Part shown: positions 1-9,597 of the stretch, one piece after another
How positions within the stretch are numbered: the first letter of the stretch is position 1
How the letters are laid out: each line of letters begins with the position of its first letter
Assembly: GCA_017744365.1 (NCBI GenBank)
Contig: JAGIBL010000002.1
Coordinates: forward strand, 310,001 to 374,000
Direction of reading: 5' to 3'
DNA from: Nocardioidaceae bacterium
GTDB taxonomy: Bacteria; Actinomycetota; Actinomycetes; Propionibacteriales; Nocardioidaceae
Length of the DNA: 64,000 nucleotides
Made by a program: the position numbers and the translations under genes
Notes under the pieces: model-generated
Databases searched by the model: none
The model's input: only the letters and a program-made list of their open reading frames with translations
What the model was told of the DNA's origin: nothing

Positions 1-3000
1 CTCTCGTTGCCGTCGCCGGCCAGGTTGTAGGCCCAGTAGCGCACGGTCATGCTGGACTGGCCCGCCGGGATCCGCAGCACCAGCGGCACCGCTAGCGTGG
101 TCCGGGCGCCGGCCTCGCCGAACATCACCCGTGCGTAGTCACTGTCGGCGGGCACCTGGCCGACCACGTCCCGGGCGACCTCGCCGTCGCCGTCGGGGTC
201 GACCGTCCAGGACTGAAGCCCGAAGTCGTCGCCGAAGTCGAAGGTGACGTCGATGGTGCGGGCCCCGCAGGTGTGCGGGCCTCCGTTCGAGGTGTGGTAG
301 ACGGGCGTGGCGGCCGGCTTGTTCTCCGTCTCGGGCAGCGGAGCGAGCCGGTGCACCATCGTCGGCTTGCCACCGATCACCGAGCTGATGACGAAATAGC
401 GGTCGACCTCGGGGTCGATGCCTTGGAGCACCACCCGCTTCGGCCCCGGCGTCGAGGGCCCGGTGCCCGCGACGTAGTACTGGTGCACGTCGTCGGCGGG
501 CACCTCGCGGTAGTCGCCCTCCAGCCCGGACCTGGTGAAGAACCGGTACGCCGTCGCGCCGGGAACCTCGTCGAAGGTGAGCAGGGCCTTGCCGTGGGCG
601 CCCTTGAGCGCCTCGAACTGGGGCACCTCGCTGGTCGGCACCGCGCGGGGGTGCGCCGTGACCGTGGCACCGGGCGCGTCCTCGCCGGCGGACCGGGAGA
701 CGAAGGAGGAGCTCAGGTCGAGCGCACCGCTGACCTTCGGCACCAGGATGAAGTCGCGCGAGATCGTCTGGCCGGGATCGAGCCGGTCGGTGCCCAGCGA
801 CTCGGGCGAGAGCGGCTGCAGCACGAAGTTCTCGCGGCCCTGTGCCGTCAGGGCGACGTCGAGGTTGTAGACCGGCACGTCCGCGACGTTCTTCACGGTG
901 ATGGTGGCGTGGTACGGGTAGGCACCGACCCACTCCTGGAACGGGTTGTCGCGCTGGTCCCACATGCCGTACGCGGTGTCGTCGACGTCGACCGACAGCG
1001 TGATCGCCGAGGCACCCCAGACCTTGAGCGGCTTGGCGAGCTTGGCGGTCACCGAGACCGGGGTCCCGGTCGGCTCGAGCGTTCCGGCGTACGACGCGGT
1101 CAGGTCGTAGGAGCCCGCGGTGTCGCCGCGCACGATCCAGGAGACCGCGCTGCTCCCCCCGGCCGGGACGTCCGCGACCGGCATGGTCAGGCTCTGGTGG
1201 CTGGCCGTGGCGGGCAACGACATGCCGGCGGGCACGTTCAGGGTCGCCTGGCCGTGGCTGAACCGGAACGCGGCGTCGCCGGCCAGGTTCGTGACCTGCA
1301 TGGTGACCTGGAAGTACTCCTTGAGCCAGGTCGCCGTCGCCGGGACGATCATCCACGCGAGGCCGGGTTGCCCGTCCGCCGCGATCGGCCGCGCACAGGC
1401 CTGGTACCCGTTGTCCAGGGTGGTGCAGGCGACGTCCTCGTGCTGCGGGCAGTCCGGCGTCACGCCGTCGAACGACGGGCACATCGCGAACGTGGACCCG
1501 CCCGACCCGGTCGCGTGGTAGCCGGACATCGTGGTGCTGGTCCCGTTGACCAGCAGCCGGACAGAGAACTGGACCACCTGCTGGTTCGCGGGGTCGTCGG
1601 TGTCGATGCCGGCGGCCTCGACCTGGTCCGGCGTGAGCCGCTCCGAGGTCAGCACGGCCGAGGCGACGTTGCCGCTCTCCAGCACCACCACCGCCTCGCC
1701 GGCCCCGGCCGAGACGTTGGCCGACACCTTCCGCGGCAGGTAACCCGGCTTGGCGACGTACACGGTCTGGAACCCGTCGGGCAGGCCGAACAGCCGCCCG
1801 ACCCCGTCGGCTCCGGAGACCGCGGAGGCGCGCTGCCCGTCGGGCAGCTGCACGAACAGGTCGGCGCCCGGGATCACCGCGCCGCTGCCGGTGCGCACCT
1901 CGACCGCGAGCCCGCCGTCGGCCGGCTGCGGGTCGAGGACGGTGACGACGACCTCGTCGGACTCGGTGGCCGCGCCGGCGTACACGGTGAGCCGGGCGTG
2001 GTAGGTCCCGGCCGCGGCGTAGGTGTGCGTCGCGGTCACCGCGTCGACGTGGGTCGAGCCGTCGCCGAAGTCCCAGCTGTACCGGCTGATGCCGGCCTGC
2101 GGACGGCTGGCGGAGGCGTCGAGGACGACCCGGTCGCCCTTCTGGACCACCAGGTCGTCGCCGGCGTGGGCGGCGAGCGGCTCGTCGAGGGCGACCGTCA
2201 CCGTGGCGAACCGGACCACCGTGGCGCGGCCGTCGTCGATCGCGGTCCGGACGAGGTAGGTACCCCCGGCCTGGTAGCGGTGCGTGACCGGCTCGGTCGG
2301 CAGCGTGCCGGTGACCGCGGCGGTGCCGTCGCCGAAGTTCACGTTGTAGTGCAGCGTGTCGCCGTCCGGGTCGGTCGCGGCGAGGCTGGTGGTCACGTCG
2401 AGCGGAGCGGTGCCGCTGACCGGGTCGGTGCTGACCTGGACGGTCGGTGCGGTGTTCCCCGGCGGCGGGGTGGTTTCGTGCGGGGCGACCGTGATCCGCA
2501 GCTGGCGGCTGGTCTGGCCGCCGCCGTCGATGCTCGCGGTCACCAGGGCATAGTGGGTGCTCGTGTAGGACCCGGTGTGGTCGTAGACGTGGCTGAGCGG
2601 CAGGGTGGCGTAGGGGCTCGACACCGTCGTCGTCTCCACCAGGCTGCCGTCGCCCCAGTCCACGGTGATCGTGACGTCGCGGTCCTGGGTGTCCGAGGTC
2701 GTGGCGGAGAGCCGGGCCGTGAACGGAGCCCGCCCGGACACGGCGATCGGGGTCAGGGTGAGCGGCGGGTTCACGCTGTCCACGAGCACCGGGACCGGCC
2801 GGAAGCCATACCAGTGCTCGGTCCCGAACCGGTCCTTCCAGGTGGCGCTCCAGCTCACCGCAGCGGCCCCGGAGGTGAGGTCGCCGACGGGGATCGTGCC
2901 GCGCCACTGCCCGTCCACCGGGTCCGGGTGGTCCAGCGTGAGCGTGGCCGAGTCCGCGGACGTGCCGAGGACCGCCACGACCTGGGTGAGCGCCAGACCC

Positions 3001-6000
3001 GCGGTCGGCGCAAACTCGAACTCGGCGGCTCCGGCCAGGGTGGTCGCGCGCGCCGGCGCGACCGGCGTGCCCGGCATCCGGCGGTCGACGGCCAGGTCCA
3101 CCTGCCCGGTGTCGCTGGCACCGCCGGGCGCGGTCGCGGTCACCACGAAGTGGTAGAGGCCGTCCGGCACCGGGACGCCGCGGTTGTCGCGGCCGTCCCA
3201 GGTCATCCCGTCGCCGCCGTACCAGGGGCTCGGGCAGGTCGGCGCGAGGTCGCGCTGCGCCACGTCGAGGGAGCGCACCAGGGCGCCCGCCGCGTCCGTG
3301 ATCGTCTGGGTGACCCGGGCGACGCCGTCGCCGAGGACGCACGAGTCGAGGTCGATGTCGTCCTCGAAGTCCTCGCCGCCCGGCGAGAAGGAGCGGGCCA
3401 CGTACCCCGGGAAGGAGACCTGGGGCGTCCCCGGATCGAGGACGAGGGTGCCGCGCGGGACGTAGTAGCTGTGCGCCAGTGAGAAGGAGTCGTACCAGCC
3501 GACCGAGACCTGCACCGTACGACGACCCACGCCGCAGCTCGCGACGGGCAGCGTGCCCCGCCAGGCGTCCGAGGCGGCGTCCTTGGTCAGCACCAGCGAG
3601 CAGGTGGACGTGGTGGCGGTGTCCCGGGTGGCCAGCAGGTCCACGCGGGCCGAGCGGACGTCGATGCCGGCGAGCGGGGTGAGGACCACGTCGACCGGGG
3701 CGGCCACGTGCTGGCCGTCGAACACCGGCGTCACCTCCACCGGCACCCGCCGGTCGAGCACCACCACGACCGAGGTCTTGGTGTCCGCGAGGCCGTCGCC
3801 GTCGGTCGCCGTGACCCGGAACCGGTACTGCCCCTCCGGCGCCGGTGCGCCGCCGGCATCCTTGCCGTCCCACTCGCTCGTGCTGAAGAACGACCCCGCC
3901 CGGCGGTCCTCGTCGACGAGGGTGCGCACCACGGCCCCGGCCGTGTCGAGCACCTCCACGCGCACCCGCACGAGGTCGCCGGCGGTGGCGTCGGCCACCC
4001 GGTACTGGACAGGCACGGTGTCCTCGCTGCCATCGCCGTTCGGGGAGAAGGTGCGCCGGTTCTGGGTGCCCAGCGTGACCACCGGCGCGACCACCGGGTT
4101 GGCCAGCGTGACCGGGACCGGGGAGGTGAGGCTGAACCGGAAGCGGTGCTGCGCGTCCTGCCAGCTCACCAGCGCGCGGACGTTGCGGGGCCCGTCGCCG
4201 CACCCGGCGTTGACGGTGTCCAGCGGTGCGCGGAACACGCCGTCGAGGTCGGCCGCATAGACGGTCGCCGAGGAGCAGCCGTCGACCCCGGAGAGCGGGT
4301 CGAGCCGGAAGGACACCGACGAGACCGTCGCTCCCACGGCGGGCTTGAACCCGAACTGCGCGGCGCGCAGGACGGTCGCGCCGGCCGCCGGCTCGACCAC
4401 CGCGCCCGGCTCGTCGCCGGCCACCTGCACCGGCGCGGTCACGGTGTCGGAGAGCCCGCCGGCGTCGGTGAGGGTCACCTCGACGGTGTAGCTGCCGTCG
4501 AGGACCACGGCGCCCCCGGCGTCGCGACCGTCCCAGGTGACCTGCCCTGCCGACGGATCGTTCGCGCAGTAGTAGGCGTAGCTCTGCGGCGTGACCTGGA
4601 CCGGCTCGAAGGTCCGGACCGCGGTACCGCCGGCGGCGAGGATGCGGATGCGCGCCGAGAGCGCGCCGCCGTCGGCCGAGTCCACCGCGCATGGACGGAT
4701 CGTCGTCGTCCGGTAGAAGTCGTACGGCGCACGCGGCTGCACCAGCGCCTGGCTCACGTACGGCGTGACGGCGACCGGCGCCAGCCGGACGCGGATCTTG
4801 CGGACCTCCTGGTAGGTCCGGCTGAACCCGGACTCGTCGACCCAGTTCACCTGCAGGGAGAGGTCGATCACCTCGGGCGAGCCGGGGCAGGTCGCGGCGT
4901 CGACGTGGATGCGGTAGTGGCCGTCCGGGTCGGCCGTGGGCGCATCGCCGTAGTAGCAGGCGCCCTGGGCCCACACGTCGGTGATCTCCCGGGTGCCGTC
5001 CGGTGCGAAGTCGACGTCGAAGGTCGCCGGCTGGTCCCCGGTGGCCGGGCTGACGAAGTGGCCGGGGACGTCGCTGCCGTCGACGACGGTGACCCCGGTC
5101 GTGGTCACCGCGTAGCGCAGGTCGCCGTCCTCCAGCGCTGCCTCGAGCACGTAGGTCCCCGGACTCAGGGCGACACCGTCGGCGTCGCGACCGTCCCAGG
5201 TGATGTCGAGCGCGCAGCCGTACCACGGCTGCCAGGCCTGCGTCGGCGTGACGTTGCCGGCGAAGAGCTCACGGACGACCTCCTGGCCGCTGAGGACCCG
5301 CAGCCGGACGAACCGCTGGGCGACCACGAGCGCGGGGTCGTCGACGCAGACTGAGAGCGTGACGGTGTCCTGCACCCCGTCGCCGTCCGGCGAGATCTGG
5401 TAGTCCGACGCGCTGATGCCGACCGTAGGGCGCCCGACCGTCCACCGCAGGGGTGGCGGCGAGTAGGGCTCGTGGAGCTGACCGAAGCGGTCACGCCACT
5501 CCACCGTGACGTGGAGCGTGACGGTCCCGCTGCACGCGGAGACGTCGAGGTCGGCGACCGCGGAGCCGTCGTACGCGATGTCGGCGTCGGACTCGACCTG
5601 GCAGGCGGATCCGAAGTCGCCGACCAGGGCGTGCACGGAGTCGAGGTCGGTGCCGTCGTAGGGCGTGAACACCAGGTGCACCTGGTCGGGCAGGTGCGCG
5701 CCGTCGTACGGGGCCTGCAGGTAGCCGGGCGCCGAGCGCCGGACCGCGATCGGCCGGGTGCTGCTCAGCTCGCTGCCGTCGCCGAGGCGCGCGACCACCT
5801 CGAGGGTGTAGTCGCCGTCGCCCACGTGCTCGCCGTTCTCGTCGGTGCCGTCCCAGGTCGTCCCGGGGCAGGCGCCGTACCACTCGGCGTCGGTCACGTC
5901 GGGGTCCCGGGACCCGTCGGCGATCACCGCGACCACGTCACCGCCGGCGTCGAGGACGCGCGCGGTCACCTGCACCGCCGCGTCGCTGCCCGGGGTGAAC

Positions 6001-8105
6001 ACGCACCACGCGGGCGCGAGGACGTCCTCGTAGCCGTCACCGTCGGGCGAGAACTCCTGCGGGCCGTTGACCGACACGTGCGCGCTCACCCCGGCGCGGC
6101 GGCTGAGCGCCACGTGGGCGAGCCCGAACTCGTCGGTCCACCGAGCCCGGGCGCGCACGCTGAGGTCGGCGCCGGTCCCCGGGCACACGGCCGCGGACGG
6201 CGTGCCCCGCCAGGTCCCGTCCGGACCTGCGGGGGCATCCACCACGCACACCTCGTCGCCGGCGGCGTTCTGCACGACGATGTCGACCGAGGTCGTCGTG
6301 AAGCCCGCCGTCGGCGCGTAGACGACCTCGTCGCCGAGGGCGAAGGGCTGGTCGGTCCCCGGGGTGGTGATGCGGCCGGCCGCGCGCCGGTCGACCACGA
6401 TCTCGAGGGACTTGGTGAAGCTGGTGGTGTCGCCGCTCGCGCTGAGCCTGAGGGTGTAGCGGCCGTCGGGCACGGGGGTCCCGTCGCCGTCGGTACCGTC
6501 CCACGCCACGCTCCCGAGGCACTCGTGCTCGGCGACGGACCGCGGGGCGTCCGGCCCGGACGTGTCGTCGTTCTGCGCGTAGACGACCGTGCCGGTCGCA
6601 TCGAGGATCCGCACCCGGCGGTCCAGCCAGCTCGAGGTCGGGTCGACCGCGCACCAGGAACCGGACAGCGAGTCGTCGTTGCCGTCACCGTCCGGGGAGA
6701 AGACCCGGGCACCGTCGTAGCTGATCCCAGTCTCGACACCCGCGGGCCCGAGCGTGCGCCAGTGCTCGCCGCCGAGGACGTCGAGCCACCTCACGCCGGC
6801 CATCAGGTAGGAGCCGGCCGTGATCGGGCACTCGGGCTCGGTCGGCGTGGCCGACCAGGTCCCGTCCGGCTGCGTCGTCCCGTCGAGGTCGCAGCTCTCG
6901 TCGCCGCCGTAGACGCTGAACATGACCTCCTGGACCTGTAGCCCGGCCGTCGGCCGCAGCACGACGGGCGTGCCGGACACGAGGGTCTGCCCGGGGCCGG
7001 GCGCGACGATCGCGCCGGGAGCTCTGTTGTCGATCGCCAGGTCGAGACGCGCCTCGGACGGCGGGTCGACGGGATCGTCGACGGTGAGCACCGCCTGGTA
7101 GCGGCCCTCGGGCGCGACGTGGCCCTGGTCGTCGCGGCCGTCCCACTCGGCGTAGCCGTCGTCGCCGCCGTACCAGGGGCTGCAGTACTGCGTCGTGCCG
7201 ATCTTCTCGTCCGGGAGCTGCCGGACCGAGCCGCCGTGCGCGTCCACGATCTCGACACTGGCCGTCGCGGTGCCCGCGTTGGCGCTCACCGCGCAGAAGC
7301 TCAGCTCTGCGGTCTCGTCGTAGCCGTCGCCGTCGGGCGAGAACGCGACCGGCGTGCTGACGATGACCGCCCGGAGCGGACGCGCCGGCGCGTGCACCGC
7401 GACCGAGGTGAGATAGCTGTGCGACTCCCCGCGGACGTCGGTCCAGGAGACCTCGGCACCGGCGTGGAGCGCGCCCTCGCCGCACGAGGACGTGTTCAGG
7501 TCGGCGCGCCAGTCCCCCGCCTGCAGGACACCGTCCTCGCTGCACACCCACTCCGACTCGCCGGGCCCGACGCCGAAGCCGACCGCGTCGATGGTGAAGC
7601 CCGCCGCCGGGTGGAGCACGAACGTGGTGGTGCCGTCGACGAGACTGCCGGCCGTCGGCCGGGTGAGGGTGCCGGGCACCCGGGTGTCCACGTGCACCGC
7701 GAGGGTCTGCTCGAGCGGAGCGGTTGCAGACTGGGTGCGCGCCCGCACCGTGTAGTCGGCGTCCGGCACGACGGTGCCGGCCTGGTTCTTGCCGTCCCAG
7801 GTCGCCCCGTAGCAGTCGCCGGCCTCCTCCGGCGTGCCGGTCGGCGCGAGCGTGCGGATGACCGCCGCGGTCCCGTCGAGGACCTCGACGGTGACCGGCG
7901 CGAGCGGGTCGGGACAGATCTCGAGGGTGAGGGTGTCCTCGTTGCCGTCGCCGTTCGGCGAGAACGTCGAGGACTCCAGCGGGCTCACGGTGAGCTGAGG
8001 CGTCGCAGCGGCGGCCGGGACCGCGGCCAGGCCTCCGGCGAGCAGTGCCGTCGGGAGGACGGCCGCCGCGAGGACCCCGGTCGTGCGCGTGCCGAGCCGG
8101 GTCAT
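1..8105 (-). CDS. Giant secreted multidomain repeat protein (FlgD-like modules, PKD domains), 3' end outside the window
   Basis: This frame stays open from an ATG at 8105 to the window edge, giving at least 2,701 codons with no stop seen. The start overlaps the upstream stop as ATGA. An N-terminal signal peptide (residues 1-34, hydrophobic core, A-x-A end) predicts secretion. About eight modules of roughly 205-230 residues follow. Each opens with F-S-P-[ND]-G-D-G, has a central W-D-G-x-D-x-x-G and D-G-x-Y turn, and ends in V-D-x-R-x-x-G. The opening motif lies at 7962, 7341, 6699, 6051, 5394, about 4710 (degenerate), 4047 and 3387, always in the same frame. Three PKD domains (W/F-G-D-G) lie near residues 1780-2060, then a carboxypeptidase-regulatory-like fold near 2065-2145. 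The modules resemble FlgD/CHU_C Ig-like domains with acidic, possibly Ca-binding loops. I infer a cell-surface adhesin or scaffold; no enzymatic domain was recognised. Confidence 0.85.
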   Translation of the reverse strand, partial: MTRLGTRTTGVLAAAVLPTALLAGGLAAVPAAAATPQLTVSPLESSTFSPNGDGNEDTLTLEICPDPLAPVTVEVLDGTAAVIRTLAPTGTPEEAGDCYGATWDGKNQAGTVVPDADYTVRARTQSATAPLEQTLAVHVDTRVPGTLTRPTAGSLVDGTTTFVLHPAAGFTIDAVGFGVGPGESEWVCSEDGVLQAGDWRADLNTSSCGEGALHAGAEVSWTDVRGESHSYLTSVAVHAPARPLRAVIVSTPVAFSPDGDGYDETAELSFCAVSANAGTATASVEIVDAHGGSVRQLPDEKIGTTQYCSPWYGGDDGYAEWDGRDDQGHVAPEGRYQAVLTVDDPVDPPSEARLDLAIDNRAPGAIVAPGPGQTLVSGTPVVLRPTAGLQVQEVMFSVYGGDESCDLDGTTQPDGTWSATPTEPECPITAGSYLMAGVRWLDVLGGEHWRTLGPAGVETGISYDGARVFSPDGDGNDDSLSGSWCAVDPTSSWLDRRVRILDATGTVVYAQNDDTSGPDAPRSVAEHECLGSVAWDGTDGDGTPVPDGRYTLRLSASGDTTSFTKSLEIVVDRRAAGRITTPGTDQPFALGDEVVYAPTAGFTTTSVDIVVQNAAGDEVCVVDAPAGPDGTWRGTPSAAVCPGTGADLSVRARARWTDEFGLAHVALSRRAGVSAHVSVNGPQEFSPDGDGYEDVLAPAWCVFTPGSDAAVQVTARVLDAGGDVVAVIADGSRDPDVTDAEWYGACPGTTWDGTDENGEHVGDGDYTLEVVARLGDGSELSSTRPIAVRRSAPGYLQAPYDGAHLPDQVHLVFTPYDGTDLDSVHALVGDFGSACQVESDADIAYDGSAVADLDVSACSGTVTLHVTVEWRDRFGQLHEPYSPPPLRWTVGRPTVGISASDYQISPDGDGVQDTVTLSVCVDDPALVVAQRFVRLRVLSGQEVVRELFAGNVTPTQAWQPWYGCALDITWDGRDADGVALSPGTYVLEAALEDGDLRYAVTTTGVTVVDGSDVPGHFVSPATGDQPATFDVDFAPDGTREITDVWAQGACYYGDAPTADPDGHYRIHVDAATCPGSPEVIDLSLQVNWVDESGFSRTYQEVRKIRVRLAPVAVTPYVSQALVQPRAPYDFYRTTTIRPCAVDSADGGALSARIRILAAGGTAVRTFEPVQVTPQSYAYYCANDPSAGQVTWDGRDAGGAVVLDGSYTVEVTLTDAGGLSDTVTAPVQVAGDEPGAVVEPAAGATVLRAAQFGFKPAVGATVSSVSFRLDPLSGVDGCSSATVYAADLDGVFRAPLDTVNAGCGDGPRNVRALVSWQDAQHRFRFSLTSPVPVTLANPVVAPVVTLGTQNRRTFSPNGDGSEDTVPVQYRVADATAGDLVRVRVEVLDTAGAVVRTLVDEDRRAGSFFSTSEWDGKDAGGAPAPEGQYRFRVTATDGDGLADTKTSVVVVLDRRVPVEVTPVFDGQHVAAPVDVVLTPLAGIDVRSARVDLLATRDTATTSTCSLVLTKDAASDAWRGTLPVASCGVGRRTVQVSVGWYDSFSLAHSYYVPRGTLVLDPGTPQVSFPGYVARSFSPGGEDFEDDIDLDSCVLGDGVARVTQTITDAAGALVRSLDVAQRDLAPTCPSPWYGGDGMTWDGRDNRGVPVPDGLYHFVVTATAPGGASDTGQVDLAVDRRMPGTPVAPARATTLAGAAEFEFAPTAGLALTQVVAVLGTSADSATLTLDHPDPVDGQWRGTIPVGDLTSGAAAVSWSATWKDRFGTEHWYGFRPVPVLVDSVNPPLTLTPIAVSGRAPFTARLSATTSDTQDRDVTITVDWGDGSLVETTTVSSPYATLPLSHVYDHTGSYTSTHYALVTASIDGGGQTSRQLRITVAPHETTPPPGNTAPTVQVSTDPVSGTAPLDVTTSLAATDPDGDTLHYNVNFGDGTAAVTGTLPTEPVTHRYQAGGTYLVRTAIDDGRATVVRFATVTVALDEPLAAHAGDDLVVQKGDRVVLDASASRPQAGISRYSWDFGDGSTHVDAVTATHTYAAAGTYHARLTVYAGAATESDEVVVTVLDPQPADGGLAVEVRTGSGAVIPGADLFVQLPDGQRASAVSGADGVGRLFGLPDGFQTVYVAKPGYLPRKVSANVSAGAGEAVVVLESGNVASAVLTSERLTPDQVEAAGIDTDDPANQQVVQFSVRLLVNGTSTTMSGYHATGSGGSTFAMCPSFDGVTPDCPQHEDVACTTLDNGYQACARPIAADGQPGLAWMIVPATATWLKEYFQVTMQVTNLAGDAAFRFSHGQATLNVPAGMSLPATASHQSLTMPVADVPAGGSSAVSWIVRGDTAGSYDLTASYAGTLEPTGTPVSVTAKLAKPLKVWGASAITLSVDVDDTAYGMWDQRDNPFQEWVGAYPYHATITVKNVADVPVYNLDVALTAQGRENFVLQPLSPESLGTDRLDPGQTISRDFILVPKVSGALDLSSSFVSRSAGEDAPGATVTAHPRAVPTSEVPQFEALKGAHGKALLTFDEVPGATAYRFFTRSGLEGDYREVPADDVHQYYVAGTGPSTPGPKRVVLQGIDPEVDRYFVISSVIGGKPTMVHRLAPLPETENKPAATPVYHTSNGGPHTCGARTIDVTFDFGDDFGLQSWTVDPDGDGEVARDVVGQVPADSDYARVMFGEAGARTTLAVPLVLRIPAGQSSMTVRYWAYNLAGDGNE
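3380..7975 (-). repeat. Eight tandem ~0.64-kb protein-module repeats within the giant secreted gene
   Basis: The SPxGDG-type motif recurs at intervals of 621, 642, 648, 657, about 687, about 660 and 660 bp. Spacing lengthens slightly from the N- to the C-terminal modules. The sixth module (near 4710) has lost the motif and reads Y-D-F-Y instead. The copies are diverged, so this is an old domain duplication rather than a recent tandem array. Confidence 0.8.
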
Positions 8106-8665
8106 CGGGGCTCCCCCTGCGCGGGCTGCTTCGGGCGGGGGCAGGTGAACTTGCCGGCGCCGATCTCGGCGACCTTCCAGACCCCGCCGTCCTTCACCAT
8201 CCTCGCGGTGACGGCGAACGGGCCGGGCCGGTCCTTGCGGACCGTCTTGCCGGTCCGGGTGTCGTAGACGACTGTCTTCAGCGTCAGGCAGTCCTCGACC
8301 GTGGCCTCCTTGCCGGAGGCGAGGTCGACGACGCTGGCCTGGTGGGCGTACCGGCCACGCACCCCCTGGCGGCTACGCGCCCGCGCGTCCACCAGCGACC
8401 GGACGCGGTCGAGCTCGGGTGCGACCAGGACCGCGCCGAGCGCCTTCGCGTCCCTCCGCGGCGGGTTGAGTGCCGTGACGTACGCCGACCAGTAGCCCTC
8501 GTACGCCGAGGTCACCGCAGCCCGGGCTGCCGCCCCCGGCGTCCTCGTGGTGGGCGACCTGTCAGCGTCACCCCCACGCGATGCGACGAGGCCCCCGACC
8601 AGGACCAGGACCACCAGTGCCGACGCCGAGAACAGCACGACCGACCTACGCACGAACCACCCCAC
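8102..8665 (-). CDS. Small membrane-anchored protein with an NTF2/Mce-associated-like layout
   Basis: 187 residues from a GTG at 8665; another in-frame GTG a few codons later (at the Val of F-V-R-R-S) is also possible. A single hydrophobic segment (residues about 8-28) follows two arginines, which suggests one N-terminal anchor with an extracytoplasmic remainder. The C-terminal part (A-Y-x-G-Y-W-x-A-Y ... E-D-C-L ... V-W-K-V-x-E-I) looks like the NTF2-like fold of Mce-associated or SnoaL-like proteins; this is a pattern impression only. Its stop overlaps the start of the giant secreted gene (ATGA), so the two are translationally coupled and probably functionally linked. Two cysteines could form a disulfide outside the cell. 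Confidence 0.7.
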   Translation of the reverse strand: MGWFVRRSVVLFSASALVVLVLVGGLVASRGGDADRSPTTRTPGAAARAAVTSAYEGYWSAYVTALNPPRRDAKALGAVLVAPELDRVRSLVDARARSRQGVRGRYAHQASVVDLASGKEATVEDCLTLKTVVYDTRTGKTVRKDRPGPFAVTARMVKDGGVWKVAEIGAGKFTCPRPKQPAQGEPR

Positions 8666-8864
8666 GGATCCGACCGAACCCCACCCCGGGCCGGAATATA
8701 GGACCCGGGGGCGGCCGCCCGTCGTGTTTGTTCGCTGGGCGGCGACCAGTCCGCGACAAACCTCGTCGGCTTGGGCGGAATTGCCCCACTCGTCACGCGG
8801 CGGCCTGACTAGGCCAGGCAGGCAGAGGATTGGTCGAGGCGGTCACTACACTGACGCACGTCTC

Positions 8865-8937
8865 GCCCCGGTAGCTCAGTGGATAGAGCAGCCGCCTCCT
8901 AAGCGAAAGGTCGCGAGTTCGACTCTCGCCCGGGGCA
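8865..8937 (+). tRNA. tRNA-Arg (anticodon CCT)
   Basis: A 73-nt cloverleaf: 7-bp acceptor stem (8865-8871 with 8930-8936), D arm GCTC/GAGC, anticodon CCT at 8898-8900 in loop CTCCTAA, 5-nt variable loop, T arm GCGAG/CTCGC with TTCGACT, and discriminator A at 8937. CCA is not encoded. The anticodon stem has only three Watson-Crick pairs next to the loop; positions 27-43 and 28-42 are G-A and C-A. It would decode AGG, a rare codon in such genomes. Confidence 0.95.
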
Positions 8938-8978
8938 CCCTCGCGTAAGCAACGCGGCCTCGGTCACGTCTACCGCGC

Positions 8979-9521
8979 GTGACCGCGCTCGCCTCGTACT
9001 TCACCCTCCCCGGGGAGTCGACCCACCACCTCCTCGGCACGATCCACCTGACCGTGCGCACCCCGCGCCCTTCCGGGCCGCACCCGGTCGTGGTGCTCCG
9101 GTACGGCGAGCGAGGGTCCGGGTTCACCGACGCCACGACGGCCGCGCTCGCGCTGACGGCCGCCGGGTTCGCGACGGTGCTCTTCGGGTCCGAGCCGCCG
9201 GCCGTGGAGCAGGAGCAGGAACGGCCCGCCGATCCGCTCGACGACTGGTACGCGGTGCTGCCCTGGGTGGCCGGCCATCCCGCCGTACGGGAGGACGCGG
9301 TGGCGGCCTGGGGCGCGGGCGCCGACGCGCACGACGTACGGGAGCTGCTCATCGCCGGAGCCGTCCGCCTCGCGGTGCCGGTGACGCCCAGCGACCGGCG
9401 CGGGATGCTGCGCCGCCTGGTCGCGCGCGCCCGGCGAGAGGACGCCCTCGCGCCCCAGGGGCATCCGGAGGTGCTCCTCCCCGGCCAGATCGCGCTCCTG
9501 CGCGAGCACCTCCATCCCTAG
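8979..9521 (+). CDS. Hypothetical protein, possibly a degenerate alpha/beta-hydrolase fold
   Basis: 180 residues from a GTG 41 bp after the tRNA. I do not recognise the family. The pattern of a beta-strand-rich start (P-V-V-V-L-R-Y-G-E-R-G), a helix, a second strand (F-A-T-V-L-F-G), a W-A-A-W-G-like turn and a late V-P-V-T-P-S-D strand is reminiscent of dienelactone-hydrolase-type folds. No G-x-S-x-G nucleophile elbow is present, so catalysis is unlikely. It stands alone between the tRNA and the iron-regulated efeUOB operon. A long minus-strand frame over the same bases has no better start or domain content. Confidence 0.6.
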   Translation: MTALASYFTLPGESTHHLLGTIHLTVRTPRPSGPHPVVVLRYGERGSGFTDATTAALALTAAGFATVLFGSEPPAVEQEQERPADPLDDWYAVLPWVAGHPAVREDAVAAWGAGADAHDVRELLIAGAVRLAVPVTPSDRRGMLRRLVARARREDALAPQGHPEVLLPGQIALLREHLHP

Positions 9522-9564
9522 CCACCCCCGGTTTGGCACGTCCGAGCTCGTCGGTGTTTACTGA

Positions 9565-9583
9565 TAAGGCAAGCCTTACCTAT
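9565..9583 (+). promoter_or_regulatory. Candidate IdeR/DtxR iron box upstream of efeU
   Basis: The 19-mer TAAGGCAAGCCTTACCTAT matches the IdeR consensus TTAGGTTAGGCTAACCTAA at 13 of 19 positions, including both GG/CC half-site cores. It lies 15 bp upstream of the efeU start, in a locally AT-richer stretch, where a bound iron-loaded repressor would block transcription. The cognate regulator is probably the IdeR encoded at 16589-17272. Confidence 0.75.
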
Positions 9584-9597
9584 CTTCAGGGGACACT

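Noticed and set aside
273-3482. 1,069-codon plus-strand frame
   Set aside because: Antisense to the giant secreted gene, low-complexity residues, no domain, no ribosome site.
139-5226. 1,695-codon open frame on the minus strand
   Set aside because: It is Arg/Gly/Pro-rich shadow. The real frame (start 8105) overlaps it and carries signal peptide, repeated SPxGDG modules and PKD motifs in a constant frame across 8 kb.
1-8105. FlgD-like modules as a flagellar hook-cap protein
   Set aside because: The protein has a Sec signal peptide, many modules, and PKD domains, and is not near hook genes.
8547-8948. Plus-strand frame ending in V-A-Q-W-I-E-Q-P-P-P-K-R-K-V
   Set aside because: It is the translation of tRNA-Arg itself, a familiar false ORF.
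8865-8978. tRNA-Arg as a phage or ICE attachment site
   Set aside because: No integrase, no direct repeat of the tRNA 3' end, and ordinary genes on both sides.
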